A DNA stretch of 64,000 nt from JAFKKS01 sp039808325 (GCA_039808325.1 JBDHSU010000004.1:1-64000); one strand, 5' to 3'. Shown: positions 8,591 to 17,805, numbered from the stretch's first letter. The notes: a model not told the origin generated them from the letters alone. Translations and numbers: made by a program.

Positions 8591-8640
8591 CGTCGCCCTT
8601 CGAGGCTCGGCGCAAACGCGCCTCGCACCTCAGGGTGACG
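8591..8640. repeat. Repeat family C, short copy
   Basis: This imperfect palindrome has arms CCCTTCGAGGCTCGGCGC and GCGCCTCGCACCTCAGGGTGACG. It sits between the convergent DUF952 and YbaK genes. Its right end supplies the last codons and stop of the YbaK gene (see findings). Confidence 0.75.
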
Positions 8641-9100
8641 GAATCACTTTGGCCTGCAACAGCGCGATCAGCGCATCCGGCGCGATCTCGATCTGCAACC
8701 CGCGCCTGCCGCCGTTGACGAGAATTGTTGCGTGCGCCGCCGCGCTCTCGTCGACGAAAAAGCGCAGCCGCTTCCGCTGCCCGAGCGGTGAGATGCCGCC
8801 GACGTGATAGCCGCTGACACGCTCCGCTTCAGCCGGCGCGAGCATCGCGGCGTCCTTCGCGCCGGCCGCAGCGGCAAGGCGCTTGAGGCTGAGCTCCCGA
8901 TCCGAAGGCATCAGCACGCAGACGATCTCGCCGCCCGCTTTCGCCATCAGCGTCTTGAACAGGCGCGCGGGCGCGATCCCCAACGCCTCGGCCGCCTGCA
9001 AACCGATACGCCCGGCATGCGGATCGTAATCGTACTGATGCAGCTTGAACGCGGTGCCCGCCTTTTGCAGAACCACCGTCGCCGGCGTGCCGGTCGCCAT
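8630..9100 (-). CDS. ybaK: Cys-tRNA(Pro)/Cys deacylase, YbaK/EbsC type
   Basis: The 156-residue protein is a stand-alone tRNA-editing domain of the YbaK type, which hydrolyses Cys mischarged onto tRNA-Pro. Characteristic segments are ALGIAPARLFKTLMA, VCVLMPSDRELSLKRLAAA, GYHVGGISPLGQRKRL and FFVDESA. I chose the ATG of MATGTPATVV. The frame upstream continues through a repeat and into antisense of gshA. The last codons (VIPSP, stop) lie in repeat family C sequence. Confidence 0.9.
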   Translation of the reverse strand: MATGTPATVVLQKAGTAFKLHQYDYDPHAGRIGLQAAEALGIAPARLFKTLMAKAGGEIVCVLMPSDRELSLKRLAAAAGAKDAAMLAPAEAERVSGYHVGGISPLGQRKRLRFFVDESAAAHATILVNGGRRGLQIEIAPDALIALLQAKVIPSP

Positions 9101-9101
9101 C

Positions 9102-9170
9102 GTGATCGATTCTAATATTTTAGCGGGATGCGGGCGGAAAATCGCTGCACACTTTTCCTCATCCCGCTCA
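9102..9170 (+). repeat. Repeat family A, truncated copy
   Basis: This shares TGATCGATTCT, TTAGCGGGATGCGGGCGGAAAA and CACACTTTTCCTCATCCCGCT with the other family A copies but lacks the left hairpin. It fills the 67-bp gap between ybaK and gshA. It also provides the stop codon of gshA. Confidence 0.75.
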
Positions 9171-10538
9171 GTAGGCGTATTCGTCGAACACCGGATCGAC
9201 CGAGTCCTTCCACGGCCCGTGGAACTTCTGTAGCAATTCGTCCGCGGGCGTGATCTTGCGGGCAACGAATTCGTCGAGCGTGTCGAGATATTGCGTCTCA
9301 TCGTCGCCTTCGCGGTCGAGCCGCGCGCGACGCTTGAGGCCGGCCCGCGCGATCTCCAGGCTCGCCTTCGCAAGCTCCAAAACGCTACGGTCGCCGATCT
9401 GCGCCTTGAAGCCGAGCTTCGGCACATCGTCGCGCAACTTCTGGCGCTGTTCCGCCGTCCAGTCCTTCACGAGGTTCCACGCGGCCTCGAGCGAATCGTC
9501 GTCGTAGACGAGCCCGACCCAGAAGGCGGGCAGCGCCGGCAACCGGTTGGTGGGGCCTGAATCCGCCCCGCGCATCTCGATGAATCGCTTGAGACGCACT
9601 TCCGGGAAAATCGTCGTGAGATGGTTCGCCCAGTCCGACAGCGTCGCGCGCTCGCCGGGCAGCGACGCCAGTTTGCCCGCGAGCAGATCGCGGAACGATT
9701 GGCCGGCGACGTCGATATACTCGTCGCCGCGCTTGATGAAATACATCGGCACGTCGAGCGCGTAGTCGACGTAGCGTTCGAAACTCATGCCCGGCTCGAA
9801 AACCCACGGCAGCATGCCGGCGCGATCGTTGTCGGTGTCGCGCCAGATCTCCGAGCGCATCGAGAGGAAGCCGTTCGGCTTGCCCTCGGTGAAAGGCGAG
9901 TTCGCAAACAACGCCGTCGCGATCGGCTGCAGCGCGAGCGACACGCGCATCTTCTTGACCATGTCGGCTTCCGACGAGAAGTCGAGATTCGTCTGCACGG
10001 TCGAGGTCCGGTACATCATGTCGAGCCCGCGCGTGCCGACCTTCGGCATGTAGCGCGTCATGATGGCGTAGCGCCGCTTCGGCATCACCGGGATCTGCTC
10101 GTGCGTCCACTTCGGCGCCATGCCGAGGCCGAGAAAGCCGATGCCGAGCGGCCGCGCGACTTCACGTAGTTGCGCGAGATGCGCGCGCAGTTCCGCACAG
10201 GTCTGATGCACCGTCTCGACCGGCGCGCCGGAAAGCTCGAACTGGCCGCCTGGCTCCAGCGAGATGGCGCCGCCGCCGGTCACATCGAAGAGGCCGATGA
10301 TGTTCTCGCCGTCGAGGATCGGCTCCCAGCCCAGCAGCATCTGCATACCGCGCAGCAAGGCGCCGATGCCGCGCGGCCCCTCATAGGGCACCGGATCGTG
10401 GTAGCCGAGCGTGAACGGAAACTTCTCGTGCTCCGTCCCCATGCGGAACGCGGATTTCGGCTTGCAGCCCGCTTCAAACCACGCGACCAGTTCGTCGCGC
10501 GTTTCGATCGGGGTCATATCGACCTGGTCGCGGGCCAT
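9168..10538 (-). CDS. gshA: Glutamate-cysteine ligase, plant/alphaproteobacterial type
   Basis: The 456-residue protein catalyses the first step of glutathione synthesis, ATP-dependent joining of glutamate and cysteine. Motifs of the GCS2/plant-type class are RMGTEHEKFPF, LEPGGQFELSGAP, MYRTSTVQTNLDF and RLKRFIEMRGADSGP. The enzyme is cytosolic. An internal ATG (MTPIETRDE) seven codons in is an alternative start. The stop codon lies at the edge of a family A repeat. The YbaK gene lies downstream on the same strand. Confidence 0.95.
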   Translation of the reverse strand: MARDQVDMTPIETRDELVAWFEAGCKPKSAFRMGTEHEKFPFTLGYHDPVPYEGPRGIGALLRGMQMLLGWEPILDGENIIGLFDVTGGGAISLEPGGQFELSGAPVETVHQTCAELRAHLAQLREVARPLGIGFLGLGMAPKWTHEQIPVMPKRRYAIMTRYMPKVGTRGLDMMYRTSTVQTNLDFSSEADMVKKMRVSLALQPIATALFANSPFTEGKPNGFLSMRSEIWRDTDNDRAGMLPWVFEPGMSFERYVDYALDVPMYFIKRGDEYIDVAGQSFRDLLAGKLASLPGERATLSDWANHLTTIFPEVRLKRFIEMRGADSGPTNRLPALPAFWVGLVYDDDSLEAAWNLVKDWTAEQRQKLRDDVPKLGFKAQIGDRSVLELAKASLEIARAGLKRRARLDREGDDETQYLDTLDEFVARKITPADELLQKFHGPWKDSVDPVFDEYAY

Positions 10539-10625
10539 GCAGTTGTTCCGTACGGGGGATCGGCGGGGCGCGACCTTACACGCCGTCCGCGGCCGTGGGC
10601 AATGTGGCAGGAAAAGGCAACCGCG

Positions 10626-11015
10626 TCAGGCGGCGAACTCACGTTCGAGGGCGCGGCGCGCGGCCTCGCGATGCGCGGGCCGCATATGCGCCGCGACGAG
10701 GCGAACCGCCGTCGCGAGCACCGCCGCGTCATCGGCATAGCCGAGCACGGGCAAAATGTCCGGCACGAAGTCGAAAGGCAAGACGAAATAAGCGAGTGCG
10801 CCGAGCAGCGCAGCCTTGACATGAAGCGGCGTGTCGCGATCGAAGGCGCAGTAATACGCCGCGAGCAGATCCTCCGCGAACGGCAGATTCGCGGCGAGGC
10901 CGCGCAGCTTCGCCCAAAAACCCTTGCGCACGGCCGCTTCGTCCGCGGCGGCCTTACGCGCCGCCTGCGGGCCGAGGTCGTCCCAAGCGTCCCACGTCTC
11001 GCCGTTGCGCCCCAC
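10626..11015 (-). CDS. YkvA-family DUF1232 membrane-associated protein
   Basis: The 129-residue protein contains the DUF1232 segment TPLHVKAALLGALAYFVLPFDFVPDILPVLGYADDAAVL. This short hydrophobic hairpin with a PxDxxPD core is typical of YkvA-like proteins of unknown function. I chose a GTG start (VGRNGETWDAW) with GAGGAG 6 nt upstream, since no nearby ATG exists. The longer frame through the pterin dehydratase gene is an artefact. Confidence 0.75.
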   Translation of the reverse strand: MGRNGETWDAWDDLGPQAARKAAADEAAVRKGFWAKLRGLAANLPFAEDLLAAYYCAFDRDTPLHVKAALLGALAYFVLPFDFVPDILPVLGYADDAAVLATAVRLVAAHMRPAHREAARRALEREFAA

Positions 11016-11095
11016 TCGCGCCTCCTCGACACCGAATCGAACTCGCCGATAGATGGCCCCTATAACTTCCCCTCGCAAGCAGGTCCGGCACCAGA

Positions 11096-11386
11096 TCAGC
11101 CAGCGATCCGATCCATCGCTTTCGCGAGCTTCACGTCCAATTCGGTCAATCCGCCCGCGTCGTGGGTCGAGAGGGTGACTGTGACTGTTTTGTAGACGTT
11201 GGACCATTCCGGGTGGTGGTCCATCTTCTCGGCCACCAGCGCTACTCGAGACATGAATCCAAAGGCTTCGTTGAAATCCTTGAAGGTGAACGTTTTCATG
11301 AGCGCATCGCGATCCTTCGCCTCGCTCCATCCCTTCAGGGCGGACAGCGCCTGCTTGCGCGCTTCGCCTGCGAGTTTCTCTGCCAT
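11096..11386 (-). CDS. 4a-hydroxytetrahydrobiopterin dehydratase
   Basis: The 96-residue protein is a pterin-4-alpha-carbinolamine dehydratase. It regenerates oxidised pterins and in some bacteria acts with phenylalanine hydroxylase or in molybdopterin metabolism. The active-site signature EKMDHHPEW is present, followed by YKTVTVTLSTHDAGGLT. A GGAG ribosome site lies 6 nt before the ATG. It lies 27 nt after the ThpR gene on the same strand. No phenylalanine hydroxylase is seen here. Confidence 0.93.
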   Translation of the reverse strand: MAEKLAGEARKQALSALKGWSEAKDRDALMKTFTFKDFNEAFGFMSRVALVAEKMDHHPEWSNVYKTVTVTLSTHDAGGLTELDVKLAKAMDRIAG

Positions 11387-11413
11387 TGCCTGCTCCGGTT
11401 CGCTTGCTTCGGC

Positions 11414-11950
11414 TCACGCCGCCAACGGGTAGGACGCCTCCACCAGATAGGGCCCGCCGCCGACCGATGCACGGGCTGAAAACAACACAAATCCTGAAAC
11501 GTCGAACGGCGGCGTGCGATACGAGCCGCGCTCGGCGAGATACGTCGCCACCTGCTGGCTGGACGATTCGCGCAGCCGCGCCAGCGTGATGTGCGGCGTG
11601 TATTTGCGTCCCTCCGGCAACAGCCCCAGCCGCTGCATCAGCCGCTCATGCTCGGCCTGCAGTTCCATGAGCGCCTGGTTCGACGCCACCAAAGCGACGA
11701 TCGCGCGCGGCTTGCGGCCGCCGAACGCCGCCAGCCCGTCGATCTTGATCTCGAAGGAGCGCCGGCGCACCTGCCCGAGCAGCAACGCGATCTCCCGCGC
11801 CACCGCGTCGTCGACATCGCCGATGAAACGCAGCGTGATGTGATAGTTGTCGGGGTCGATCCAGCGCGCCCCGGGGACGCCTCCGCGCAAGGTCGCGAGC
11901 GACTGCGCGATGAGCGGCGGCAGTTCAAGTCCGGTGAAGATGCGAGGCAT
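11414..11950 (-). CDS. thpR: RNA 2',3'-cyclic phosphodiesterase
   Basis: The 178-residue protein is a 2H phosphoesterase (LigT/ThpR) that opens 2',3'-cyclic phosphates at RNA ends. Both HxT motifs are visible, HITLRF near residue 37 and HITLARL near residue 120, at usual spacing. It is soluble. It probably forms a transcription unit with the pterin dehydratase and DUF1232 genes. Confidence 0.92.
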   Translation of the reverse strand: MPRIFTGLELPPLIAQSLATLRGGVPGARWIDPDNYHITLRFIGDVDDAVAREIALLLGQVRRRSFEIKIDGLAAFGGRKPRAIVALVASNQALMELQAEHERLMQRLGLLPEGRKYTPHITLARLRESSSQQVATYLAERGSYRTPPFDVSGFVLFSARASVGGGPYLVEASYPLAA

Positions 11951-12027
11951 GACGGGGACCTCGAGAAAGCGACGAGTTGTGAGAGGATGCGGATTTTCGG
12001 CGGACGCGGCAACCCGTCGGAGCCGCC

Positions 12028-12714
12028 TCAGCTCTTGGTTTTGTCAGGCGGGTTGCCGAGCAGCGTTTCGACATCCGGCAAAATTCCGCGGACGATCACA
12101 TCGACGCCGGCCGGCAGCGGATGCAGCCCATCGGGCTGATTGAGCGCGCGCTTCCCCGCGACGCCCTCCAGAAAGAAGGGGTAGAGCGCAACGCCATGGA
12201 TTTTTGCCAGGTCGGGAAAGATCGCATCGAATCGGCCCGCGTACTCGGTCCCCATATTGGGCGGCGCGCGCATTCCGGCCAACAGCACCTTGATACCCTT
12301 GGCCTTCAGGCGGCCAAGGATCTGGTCGAGCGCCTTGCGCGTTACCGACGGGTCGACCCCGCGCAGCGCGTCGTTGGCGCCAAGTTCCACGATCGCCGCG
12401 TCGGTTCCCTCTGGAATTGACCAGTCGAGGCGGTCGAGGCCGCCGGACGTCGTGTCGCCGGAAACGCCGGCGTTGATGACGTCCACGGCATACCCCTTGT
12501 CGCGCAAGGCTCTCTCGAGCTTCGCCGGAAACGCCTCGTTCGCCGCCACGCCATACCCCGCCGTCAGCGAATCGCCGAACGCGACCAGTTTGAGCGGCCG
12601 CTCCGCGGCTCCCGTCCTCGCGGGGAGAAGCGCGACGCAAACAAGCGCCACGACCACGGCGGCGATGCGCCATGCCGCAGGCGACGCCGGTCGAAGTCTC
12701 TGGACCAAAGGCAT
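12028..12714 (-). CDS. Secreted SGNH/GDSL arylesterase, TesA-like
   Basis: An SGNH-fold esterase or lysophospholipase. Block I is FGDSLTAGYG, block III ELGANDAL and block V DGLHPLPAG. From the ATG of MPLVQRLRP the N-terminus is a classic signal peptide ending near RTGAAE, so the enzyme is probably periplasmic. In-frame ATGs at 12726 and 12762 are possible. The last would leave 8 bp to the divergent ABC gene, which I consider unlikely. Divergence from a YbbA/YbbP exporter mirrors the tesA-ybbA-ybbP arrangement of E. coli. Confidence 0.85.
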   Translation of the reverse strand: MPLVQRLRPASPAAWRIAAVVVALVCVALLPARTGAAERPLKLVAFGDSLTAGYGVAANEAFPAKLERALRDKGYAVDVINAGVSGDTTSGGLDRLDWSIPEGTDAAIVELGANDALRGVDPSVTRKALDQILGRLKAKGIKVLLAGMRAPPNMGTEYAGRFDAIFPDLAKIHGVALYPFFLEGVAGKRALNQPDGLHPLPAGVDVIVRGILPDVETLLGNPPDKTKS

Positions 12715-12770
12715 TCCCTCTCCCATATCAGCCCGGGCGAATCTTCTGTCCGGGACGGCCATTACCTTTC

Positions 12771-13484
12771 ATGAACGACATGTCCACGACGGAGGCGCCC
12801 GCGATTGCGCTCACCGCGATCGACCTCTCCCTCGGTGCGGGGGAAGCGCGTGTCCACATCCTCAAGCATATCGACCTTCATATAGGGCGCGGCGAGGCGG
12901 TTGGCCTCGTCGGCGCGTCCGGGTCCGGCAAGTCGACCCTGCTGATGGTCATGGCCGGACTTGAACGTCCCGATTCGGGCAGCGTCCGCGTCGCCGGGAC
13001 CGATCTCGGCGCGCTCGACGAAGATGGGCTGGCGCGGTTTCGCGGCCGCGAGGTTGGCATCGTGTTCCAGTCGTTCCACCTCATCCCGACCATGACCGCG
13101 ATCGAGAACGTCGCCGTCCCGCTTGAGCTCGCCGGGCAACGCGACGCATTCGCGCGAGCGAAGGACGAGTTGGCGGCCGTCGGCCTCGGGCACCGCCTGC
13201 ACCACTATCCGGCACAGCTTTCCGGCGGCGAGCAGCAACGCGTGGCGATCGCGCGCGCCCTGGCGCCGCGCCCCGCGATCGTCGTGGCCGACGAGCCGAC
13301 CGGGAACCTCGACGAATCGACGGGCCGGCAGATCATCGATCTTCTGTTCGCGAGCCACGCCGAGCGCGGCTCGACGCTGGTCCTGGTGACGCATGACACG
13401 GCGCTCGCGGCGCGGTGCGACCGCGTCGTGCGGCTGCGCTCCGGCAGCATCGAAACGCCGAAGCCGCTTCGCGCCGACGCATGA
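12771..13484 (+). CDS. ABC transporter ATP-binding protein, YbbA/LolD-like
   Basis: The 237-residue ATPase has Walker A GASGSGKST, the Q-loop VFQSFHLIP, signature LSGGEQQRVAIARAL, Walker B VVADEPTGNLD and H-loop VTHD. It is of the MacB/LolD/YbbA class, which works with FtsX-like permeases. The start may be this ATG or another 9 nt downstream. The permease gene follows after a short gap. Position next to a TesA-like gene favours a YbbA role. The substrate is unknown. Confidence 0.9.
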   Translation: MNDMSTTEAPAIALTAIDLSLGAGEARVHILKHIDLHIGRGEAVGLVGASGSGKSTLLMVMAGLERPDSGSVRVAGTDLGALDEDGLARFRGREVGIVFQSFHLIPTMTAIENVAVPLELAGQRDAFARAKDELAAVGLGHRLHHYPAQLSGGEQQRVAIARALAPRPAIVVADEPTGNLDESTGRQIIDLLFASHAERGSTLVLVTHDTALAARCDRVVRLRSGSIETPKPLRADA

Positions 13485-13515
13485 GCCCCCGGATATGAGC
13501 GCGCGAGGAACGAGC

Positions 13516-16068
13516 ATGCCCTTGGCGCCGCCGCCATTCCTGTCGCTGCGGCTGGCGCTGCGCGAGATGCGCGCGGGGCTGCGCGGCTTCCTCGTCTTCA
13601 TCGCCTGCATCGCGCTCGGCGTCATGGCGATCGCCGGCGTCGGCTCGCTGGCCCGCAGCCTCTCGGAAGGGCTCGCGCATGAGGGGCGCAGCATTCTCGG
13701 CGGCGACCTCGCCTTCTCGCTGATCCAGCGCGAAGCAACGGCGCACGAGCGCGCCTTCATGCGGAGCCGTGGCGCGCTCTCGGCCGTGGCGACCATGCGG
13801 GCGATGGTGCGCACATCCGACGCCCGCTCGGCGCTGGTCGAGCTCAAAGCCGTCGACGACGCCTACCCCCTCTACGGTCAAGTCTCGCTGCAGCCCGCCG
13901 GCGACCTGCATCGCGCGCTCGCGGCCGGCGGCAACGTCTTCGGCGCCGTCGCCGATCCGGCGCTGCTCGAAAGACTCAACCTCGCCGTCGGCGCGCACGT
14001 CGCCCTCGGCGCGGCAACGCTGGAAATCCGGGCGTCGCTGCGAGACGAGCCTGACCGGCTCGCGGGCGGGATCGGCTTCGGCCCCCGGCTGATCGTCAGC
14101 GACGCCGCGCTGCGCGCGAGCGGCCTGGTGCAGCCCGGCAGCCTGGTGCGCTGGCTCTATCGCCTGCGCCTGCCGGCGAACGCCGCGGACGACGGCGCCA
14201 TCGAATCGCTGACCAAAGAAGCGAATGCGAAATTCCCGCAAGCCGGCTGGGACATCCGGTCGCGCAAGAACGCATCGCCGCAACTCGAGCGCAACATCGA
14301 GCGCTTCTCGCAATTTCTCACCCTGGTCGGCCTCACCGCGCTGCTCGTCGGCGGCGTCGGCGTCGCCAACGCGGTGAAAAGCTATCTTGAGCGCCGGCGT
14401 GAATCGATCGCGACGATGAAGGCGCTTGGCGCGACAGGCGGGCGCATCTTCGCGATCTATCTGACGCAAGTGCTGATGCTGGCCGGCATCGGTACGGCGA
14501 TCGGGCTCGCGGCCGGCATCGCCCTGCCCTTCCTCGTCACTGCGCTGTTCGGAGCGGTCATCCCGCTGCCGATCGCACCGACGATCCATCCGGCGGAACT
14601 GGCGCTCGCAGCCGTCTACGGAATCGCGACCTCGCTCGCCTTCGCGCTCTGGCCGCTCGGCCGCGCGCATGACGTGCCGGTATCGGCGCTGTATCGCGAG
14701 GTGGTCGCGACCGACATCGGCGCGCCGCGGCTGCGTTATGTCGGAGCCACGGCTGTCGTCATCCTTGCGCTCTCCGGCATCGCCGTCCTTCTCGCCTATG
14801 ATCAGCGCATCGCGCTCATCTTCATCGGTTCGGCAGCGCTGACCTTCGTCGCGCTGCGCGCGATCGCCGCACTGCTGATGGCGCTTGCGCGAAGGTTGCC
14901 GCGGCCGCGTTCGACCGCGCTGCGCCTGGCCGTCACCAATATCCATCGCCCCGGCGCGCTGACGCCGACCGTCGTTCTCTCCCTCGGGCTCGGATTGACC
15001 CTGCTGGTGACGGTGACCCTCGTCGACGGGAACCTGCGACGGCAATTCGAGGCCGCGTTGCCGGAGCGTGCGCCGGCGTTTTACTTCCTCGACATTCCGC
15101 AGGCCGACACCGGTCGTTTCGACGCCTTCATCGCGAACGCCGCTCCGGGAGCCCAACTCGAGCGCGTGCCGATGCTGCGCGGACGCATCGTGTCGGTGAA
15201 AGGCGTTCCCGCGGAGAAGCTTTCGCCGTCGGCGCAGACGGCCTGGGCCCTGCATGGCGACCGCGGCATCACCACCGCCGCGCAGGTGCCCGACGGCTCG
15301 CGCATCGTCGCCGGCGCCTGGTGGCCGGCCGACTATGACGGCCCCCCGAAGGTGTCGATGGAGAAGCGTATCGCCGAGGGGCTCGGCCTCGCCGTCGGCG
15401 ATACGATCGTCGTCAACGTGCTCGGGCGCAACATCGCCGCCGAGGTCGCCAATCTGCGCACCGTCGACTGGCAATCGCTCGGAATCAATTTCGTCCTCGT
15501 TTATTCGCCCAACGCCTTCCGGGGCGCGCCGCAGACCTCCATTGCAACCCTGACATACCGTGACGGCGGGGATGCCGCCCGCGAGACCGAGCTGGTGCGT
15601 TCGCTGGCCACCGCGTTCCCCAGCGTCACCGCCATCCGCGTCAAGGAGGCGCTCGACACCTTCGGCGCGCTGGTCGCCAACCTGGTGATGGCGGTGCGCG
15701 GCGCGAGCCTGATCTGCATCCTCGCGGCGATTCTGGTCCTGGGCGGAGCATTGGCCGCAAGCCATCGCCACCGGGTCTACGACGCCGTGATTCTCAAGAC
15801 GCTGGGGGCCACGCGCGGGCGACTGCTTGCCGCCTATGCCCTTGAATATCTGGCGCTCGGCGGGGCGACCGCCGTCTTCGGGGTTGTCGCCGGATCGCTC
15901 GCGGCATGGTTCGTCGTCGCCGAGGTGATGAACCTGCCATTCGTATGGTTACCGCTTCCCGCGCTCGCCGCGGCGCTGTCCGCCCTGGCCATCACCGTCG
16001 GATTCGGGCTGGCCGGAACCTTCTCGGCGCTGCGGCAAAAACCGGCGGCAATCCTGCGAAATCTTTGA
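13516..16068 (+). CDS. FtsX-like ABC permease, YbbP-like
   Basis: The 850-residue inner-membrane permease has an N-terminal helix (LRGFLVFIACIALGVMAIAG), a large periplasmic domain, a central helix group with VGGVGVANAVKSYLERRRES, and a C-terminal FtsX domain with AVILKTLGATRGRLLAAYALEY. The duplicated FtsX architecture and length match YbbP. I chose the ATG of MPLAPPPF because GAGGAA lies 5 nt upstream. An ATG 21 nt upstream is also in frame. It is co-transcribed with the ATPase. Confidence 0.88.
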   Translation: MPLAPPPFLSLRLALREMRAGLRGFLVFIACIALGVMAIAGVGSLARSLSEGLAHEGRSILGGDLAFSLIQREATAHERAFMRSRGALSAVATMRAMVRTSDARSALVELKAVDDAYPLYGQVSLQPAGDLHRALAAGGNVFGAVADPALLERLNLAVGAHVALGAATLEIRASLRDEPDRLAGGIGFGPRLIVSDAALRASGLVQPGSLVRWLYRLRLPANAADDGAIESLTKEANAKFPQAGWDIRSRKNASPQLERNIERFSQFLTLVGLTALLVGGVGVANAVKSYLERRRESIATMKALGATGGRIFAIYLTQVLMLAGIGTAIGLAAGIALPFLVTALFGAVIPLPIAPTIHPAELALAAVYGIATSLAFALWPLGRAHDVPVSALYREVVATDIGAPRLRYVGATAVVILALSGIAVLLAYDQRIALIFIGSAALTFVALRAIAALLMALARRLPRPRSTALRLAVTNIHRPGALTPTVVLSLGLGLTLLVTVTLVDGNLRRQFEAALPERAPAFYFLDIPQADTGRFDAFIANAAPGAQLERVPMLRGRIVSVKGVPAEKLSPSAQTAWALHGDRGITTAAQVPDGSRIVAGAWWPADYDGPPKVSMEKRIAEGLGLAVGDTIVVNVLGRNIAAEVANLRTVDWQSLGINFVLVYSPNAFRGAPQTSIATLTYRDGGDAARETELVRSLATAFPSVTAIRVKEALDTFGALVANLVMAVRGASLICILAAILVLGGALAASHRHRVYDAVILKTLGATRGRLLAAYALEYLALGGATAVFGVVAGSLAAWFVVAEVMNLPFVWLPLPALAAALSALAITVGFGLAGTFSALRQKPAAILRNL

Positions 16069-16081
16069 TCTCTTTGCGACA

Positions 16082-16115
16082 AACCGCCGCGCGGCGGTTG
16101 GGGGTCTTCTTTTTT
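16082..16115 (+). terminator. Rho-independent terminator after the YbbP-like gene
   Basis: The arms AACCGCCGC and GCGGCGGTT form a perfect 9-bp stem. They are followed by GGGGG and then the T-rich TCTTCTTTTTT. It begins 14 nt after the permease stop. The G tract between stem and T run makes it less canonical. Confidence 0.6.
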
Positions 16116-16243
16116 GGCTCAGGATAATGATCTTGAGCGCAAGGGCTCACTTGCCCATAGTGTCGTGCCCGCGCGTGGATCACCCGCGCTGGTTTCTCGG
16201 CGGCGGGCCAGAATCCTGTAAGGGAAACATAGGGGTTTCGACG

Positions 16244-17059
16244 ATGTCGGATTTCAATCGTAATGCCACCGCTGAGAAGTGGGGACGGCCGCTTTCCCGC
16301 GCCGAATCCACTGTCATCGACGCTGGCCTGCGCGCCTACATGCTGCGCGTTTACAACTACATGGTGCTCGGCCTCGCCATCACCGGCTTCGCCGCGCTCG
16401 GCGTCTACATGCTGTCGGTGACGAGCAATCCGGCAAGCGCGGTCAGCGGCGCGACCGGTGGCGCCCTGGCGCTGCGCAACGGCGTGTACCTCACTCCGAT
16501 CGGCTACGGCCTGTTTGTCAGCCCGCTCAAGTGGGTGGTGATTCTGGCCCCGCTCGGCCTCGTCTTCTTCCTCGGGGCGAAGATGCAGAGCATGCGTCCG
16601 GCGACGGCGCAGATCACCTTCGCCATCTTCGCGGCGCTGATCGGCCTGTCGCTGAGCTCGATCTTCCTGGTGTACACGCACACCTCGATCGTGCGCGTGT
16701 TCTTCATCACGGCGGCCTCGTTCGGCGCGCTGAGCCTGTGGGGCTACACCACGCAGCGCAATCTTTCCGGCATGGGCTCGTTCCTGATCATGGGCCTGTT
16801 CGGCGTGATCATCGCCTCGCTGGTCAACCTGTTCCTGGCCAGCAGCGCGCTGCAGTTCGCAGTGTCGGTCATCGGCGTCCTGGTCTTCGCCGGCCTGACC
16901 GCCTGGGACACGCAGCGCCTGAAGAGCGAATATCTCTACGGCACGATGGAAGGCGAAGTGCTGGAGAAATCCGCGATCATGGGCGCGCTGTCGCTCTACC
17001 TGAACTTCATCAACCTGTTCACGATGCTCCTGCAACTCTTGGGACAGCGCGACCAGTAA
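16244..17059 (+). CDS. Bax inhibitor-1/YccA family membrane protein
   Basis: The 271-residue protein has seven hydrophobic segments and the Bax-inhibitor-1 layout. A soluble N-terminus (to about residue 35) precedes YNYMVLGLAITGFAALGVYM. The family end signature FAGLTAWDTQRLKSEY and a final SLYLNFINLFTMLLQLLG follow. It is an inner-membrane protein, possibly a proton/calcium leak channel or quality-control factor by homology. It stands alone, with a strong terminator 30 nt after its stop. Confidence 0.9.
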   Translation: MSDFNRNATAEKWGRPLSRAESTVIDAGLRAYMLRVYNYMVLGLAITGFAALGVYMLSVTSNPASAVSGATGGALALRNGVYLTPIGYGLFVSPLKWVVILAPLGLVFFLGAKMQSMRPATAQITFAIFAALIGLSLSSIFLVYTHTSIVRVFFITAASFGALSLWGYTTQRNLSGMGSFLIMGLFGVIIASLVNLFLASSALQFAVSVIGVLVFAGLTAWDTQRLKSEYLYGTMEGEVLEKSAIMGALSLYLNFINLFTMLLQLLGQRDQ

Positions 17060-17089
17060 AGGTTCCGGCCTCCCCTTCGAACCAAAACC

Positions 17090-17121
17090 AAGGCCCCGGC
17101 GCGCCGGGGCCTTTTCTTTTT
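17090..17121 (+). terminator. Strong Rho-independent terminator
   Basis: A near-continuous GC palindrome, AAGGCCCCGGCG against CGCCGGGGCCTT, is followed by TTCTTTTT. It ends transcription of the Bax-inhibitor-like gene. Confidence 0.9.
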
Positions 17122-17175
17122 GGCCGGGTGGCCGGAGAATACGGCGCCGGGAATTCAGATCGGGTCGCCTCGCCG

Positions 17176-17700
17176 ATGAGTTCCATCTCCATCCGCCCCG
17201 CGGAACGCGCCGACATCCCCGCCATCACGCATATCTATGCCCATGCCGTCCGGCACGGCACCGCGTCGTTTGAACTCGAGCCTCCGACGGAGGAAGAGAT
17301 GGCCCGGCGCCGGCAGACGCTGCGCGACGGGAATTTCCCCTATTTCGTGGCCGAAACCGGCGGCGCGCTTGTCGGCTACGCCTATGCCGGCGCCTATCGC
17401 GCGCGGCCCGCGTATCGCTTCAGCGTCGAAAATTCGGTTTACGTCGCGCCCGATATGCAAGGCCGTGGTGTCGGCCGCACGCTTCTGGAAGCGTTGATCG
17501 TCGCCTCCGAAAGCCGCGGCTTCCGTCAGATGATCGCGGTGATCGGCGATTCGGCGAACGCGCCCTCGATCGCGCTGCATCGCGCGCTCGGGTTCCGCAT
17601 GATCGGAACGATCGAATCGGTCGGCTTCAAGTTCGGACGCTGGCTCGACACCGTCCTGATGCAGCGCGCACTGGGGCCGGACGGTGGTTCCGCGCCTTAG
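17176..17700 (+). CDS. GNAT acetyltransferase, phosphinothricin-acetyltransferase-like
   Basis: The 174-residue protein belongs to the GNAT family close to PAT/Bar-type N-acetyltransferases. It shows AITHIYAHAVRHGTASFE at the N-terminus, YAYAGAYRARPAYRFSVENSVYV in the centre and the acetyl-CoA motif QGRGVGRTLLEAL. Family members acetylate amino groups of small compounds such as phosphinothricin or methionine sulfoximine. The substrate here is not determined. The long frame that starts upstream is a shadow of the Bax-inhibitor-like gene. Confidence 0.87.
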   Translation: MSSISIRPAERADIPAITHIYAHAVRHGTASFELEPPTEEEMARRRQTLRDGNFPYFVAETGGALVGYAYAGAYRARPAYRFSVENSVYVAPDMQGRGVGRTLLEALIVASESRGFRQMIAVIGDSANAPSIALHRALGFRMIGTIESVGFKFGRWLDTVLMQRALGPDGGSAP

Positions 17701-17805
17701 CGGCAGTCATTCCGGGGCACGCCGGCAGACGCAAAATCTTTATCCCGGCTGCTGTGGAGAGGCTCCGGACTTGCCGCCGTGCGGCAATCCGCAACGACAG
17801 GCCTT

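Noticed and set aside
13333..15771. 812-residue minus-strand open frame opposite the YbbP-like permease
   Set aside because: Its composition is typical of antisense GC-rich frames, while the + strand encodes a complete two-domain FtsX permease.
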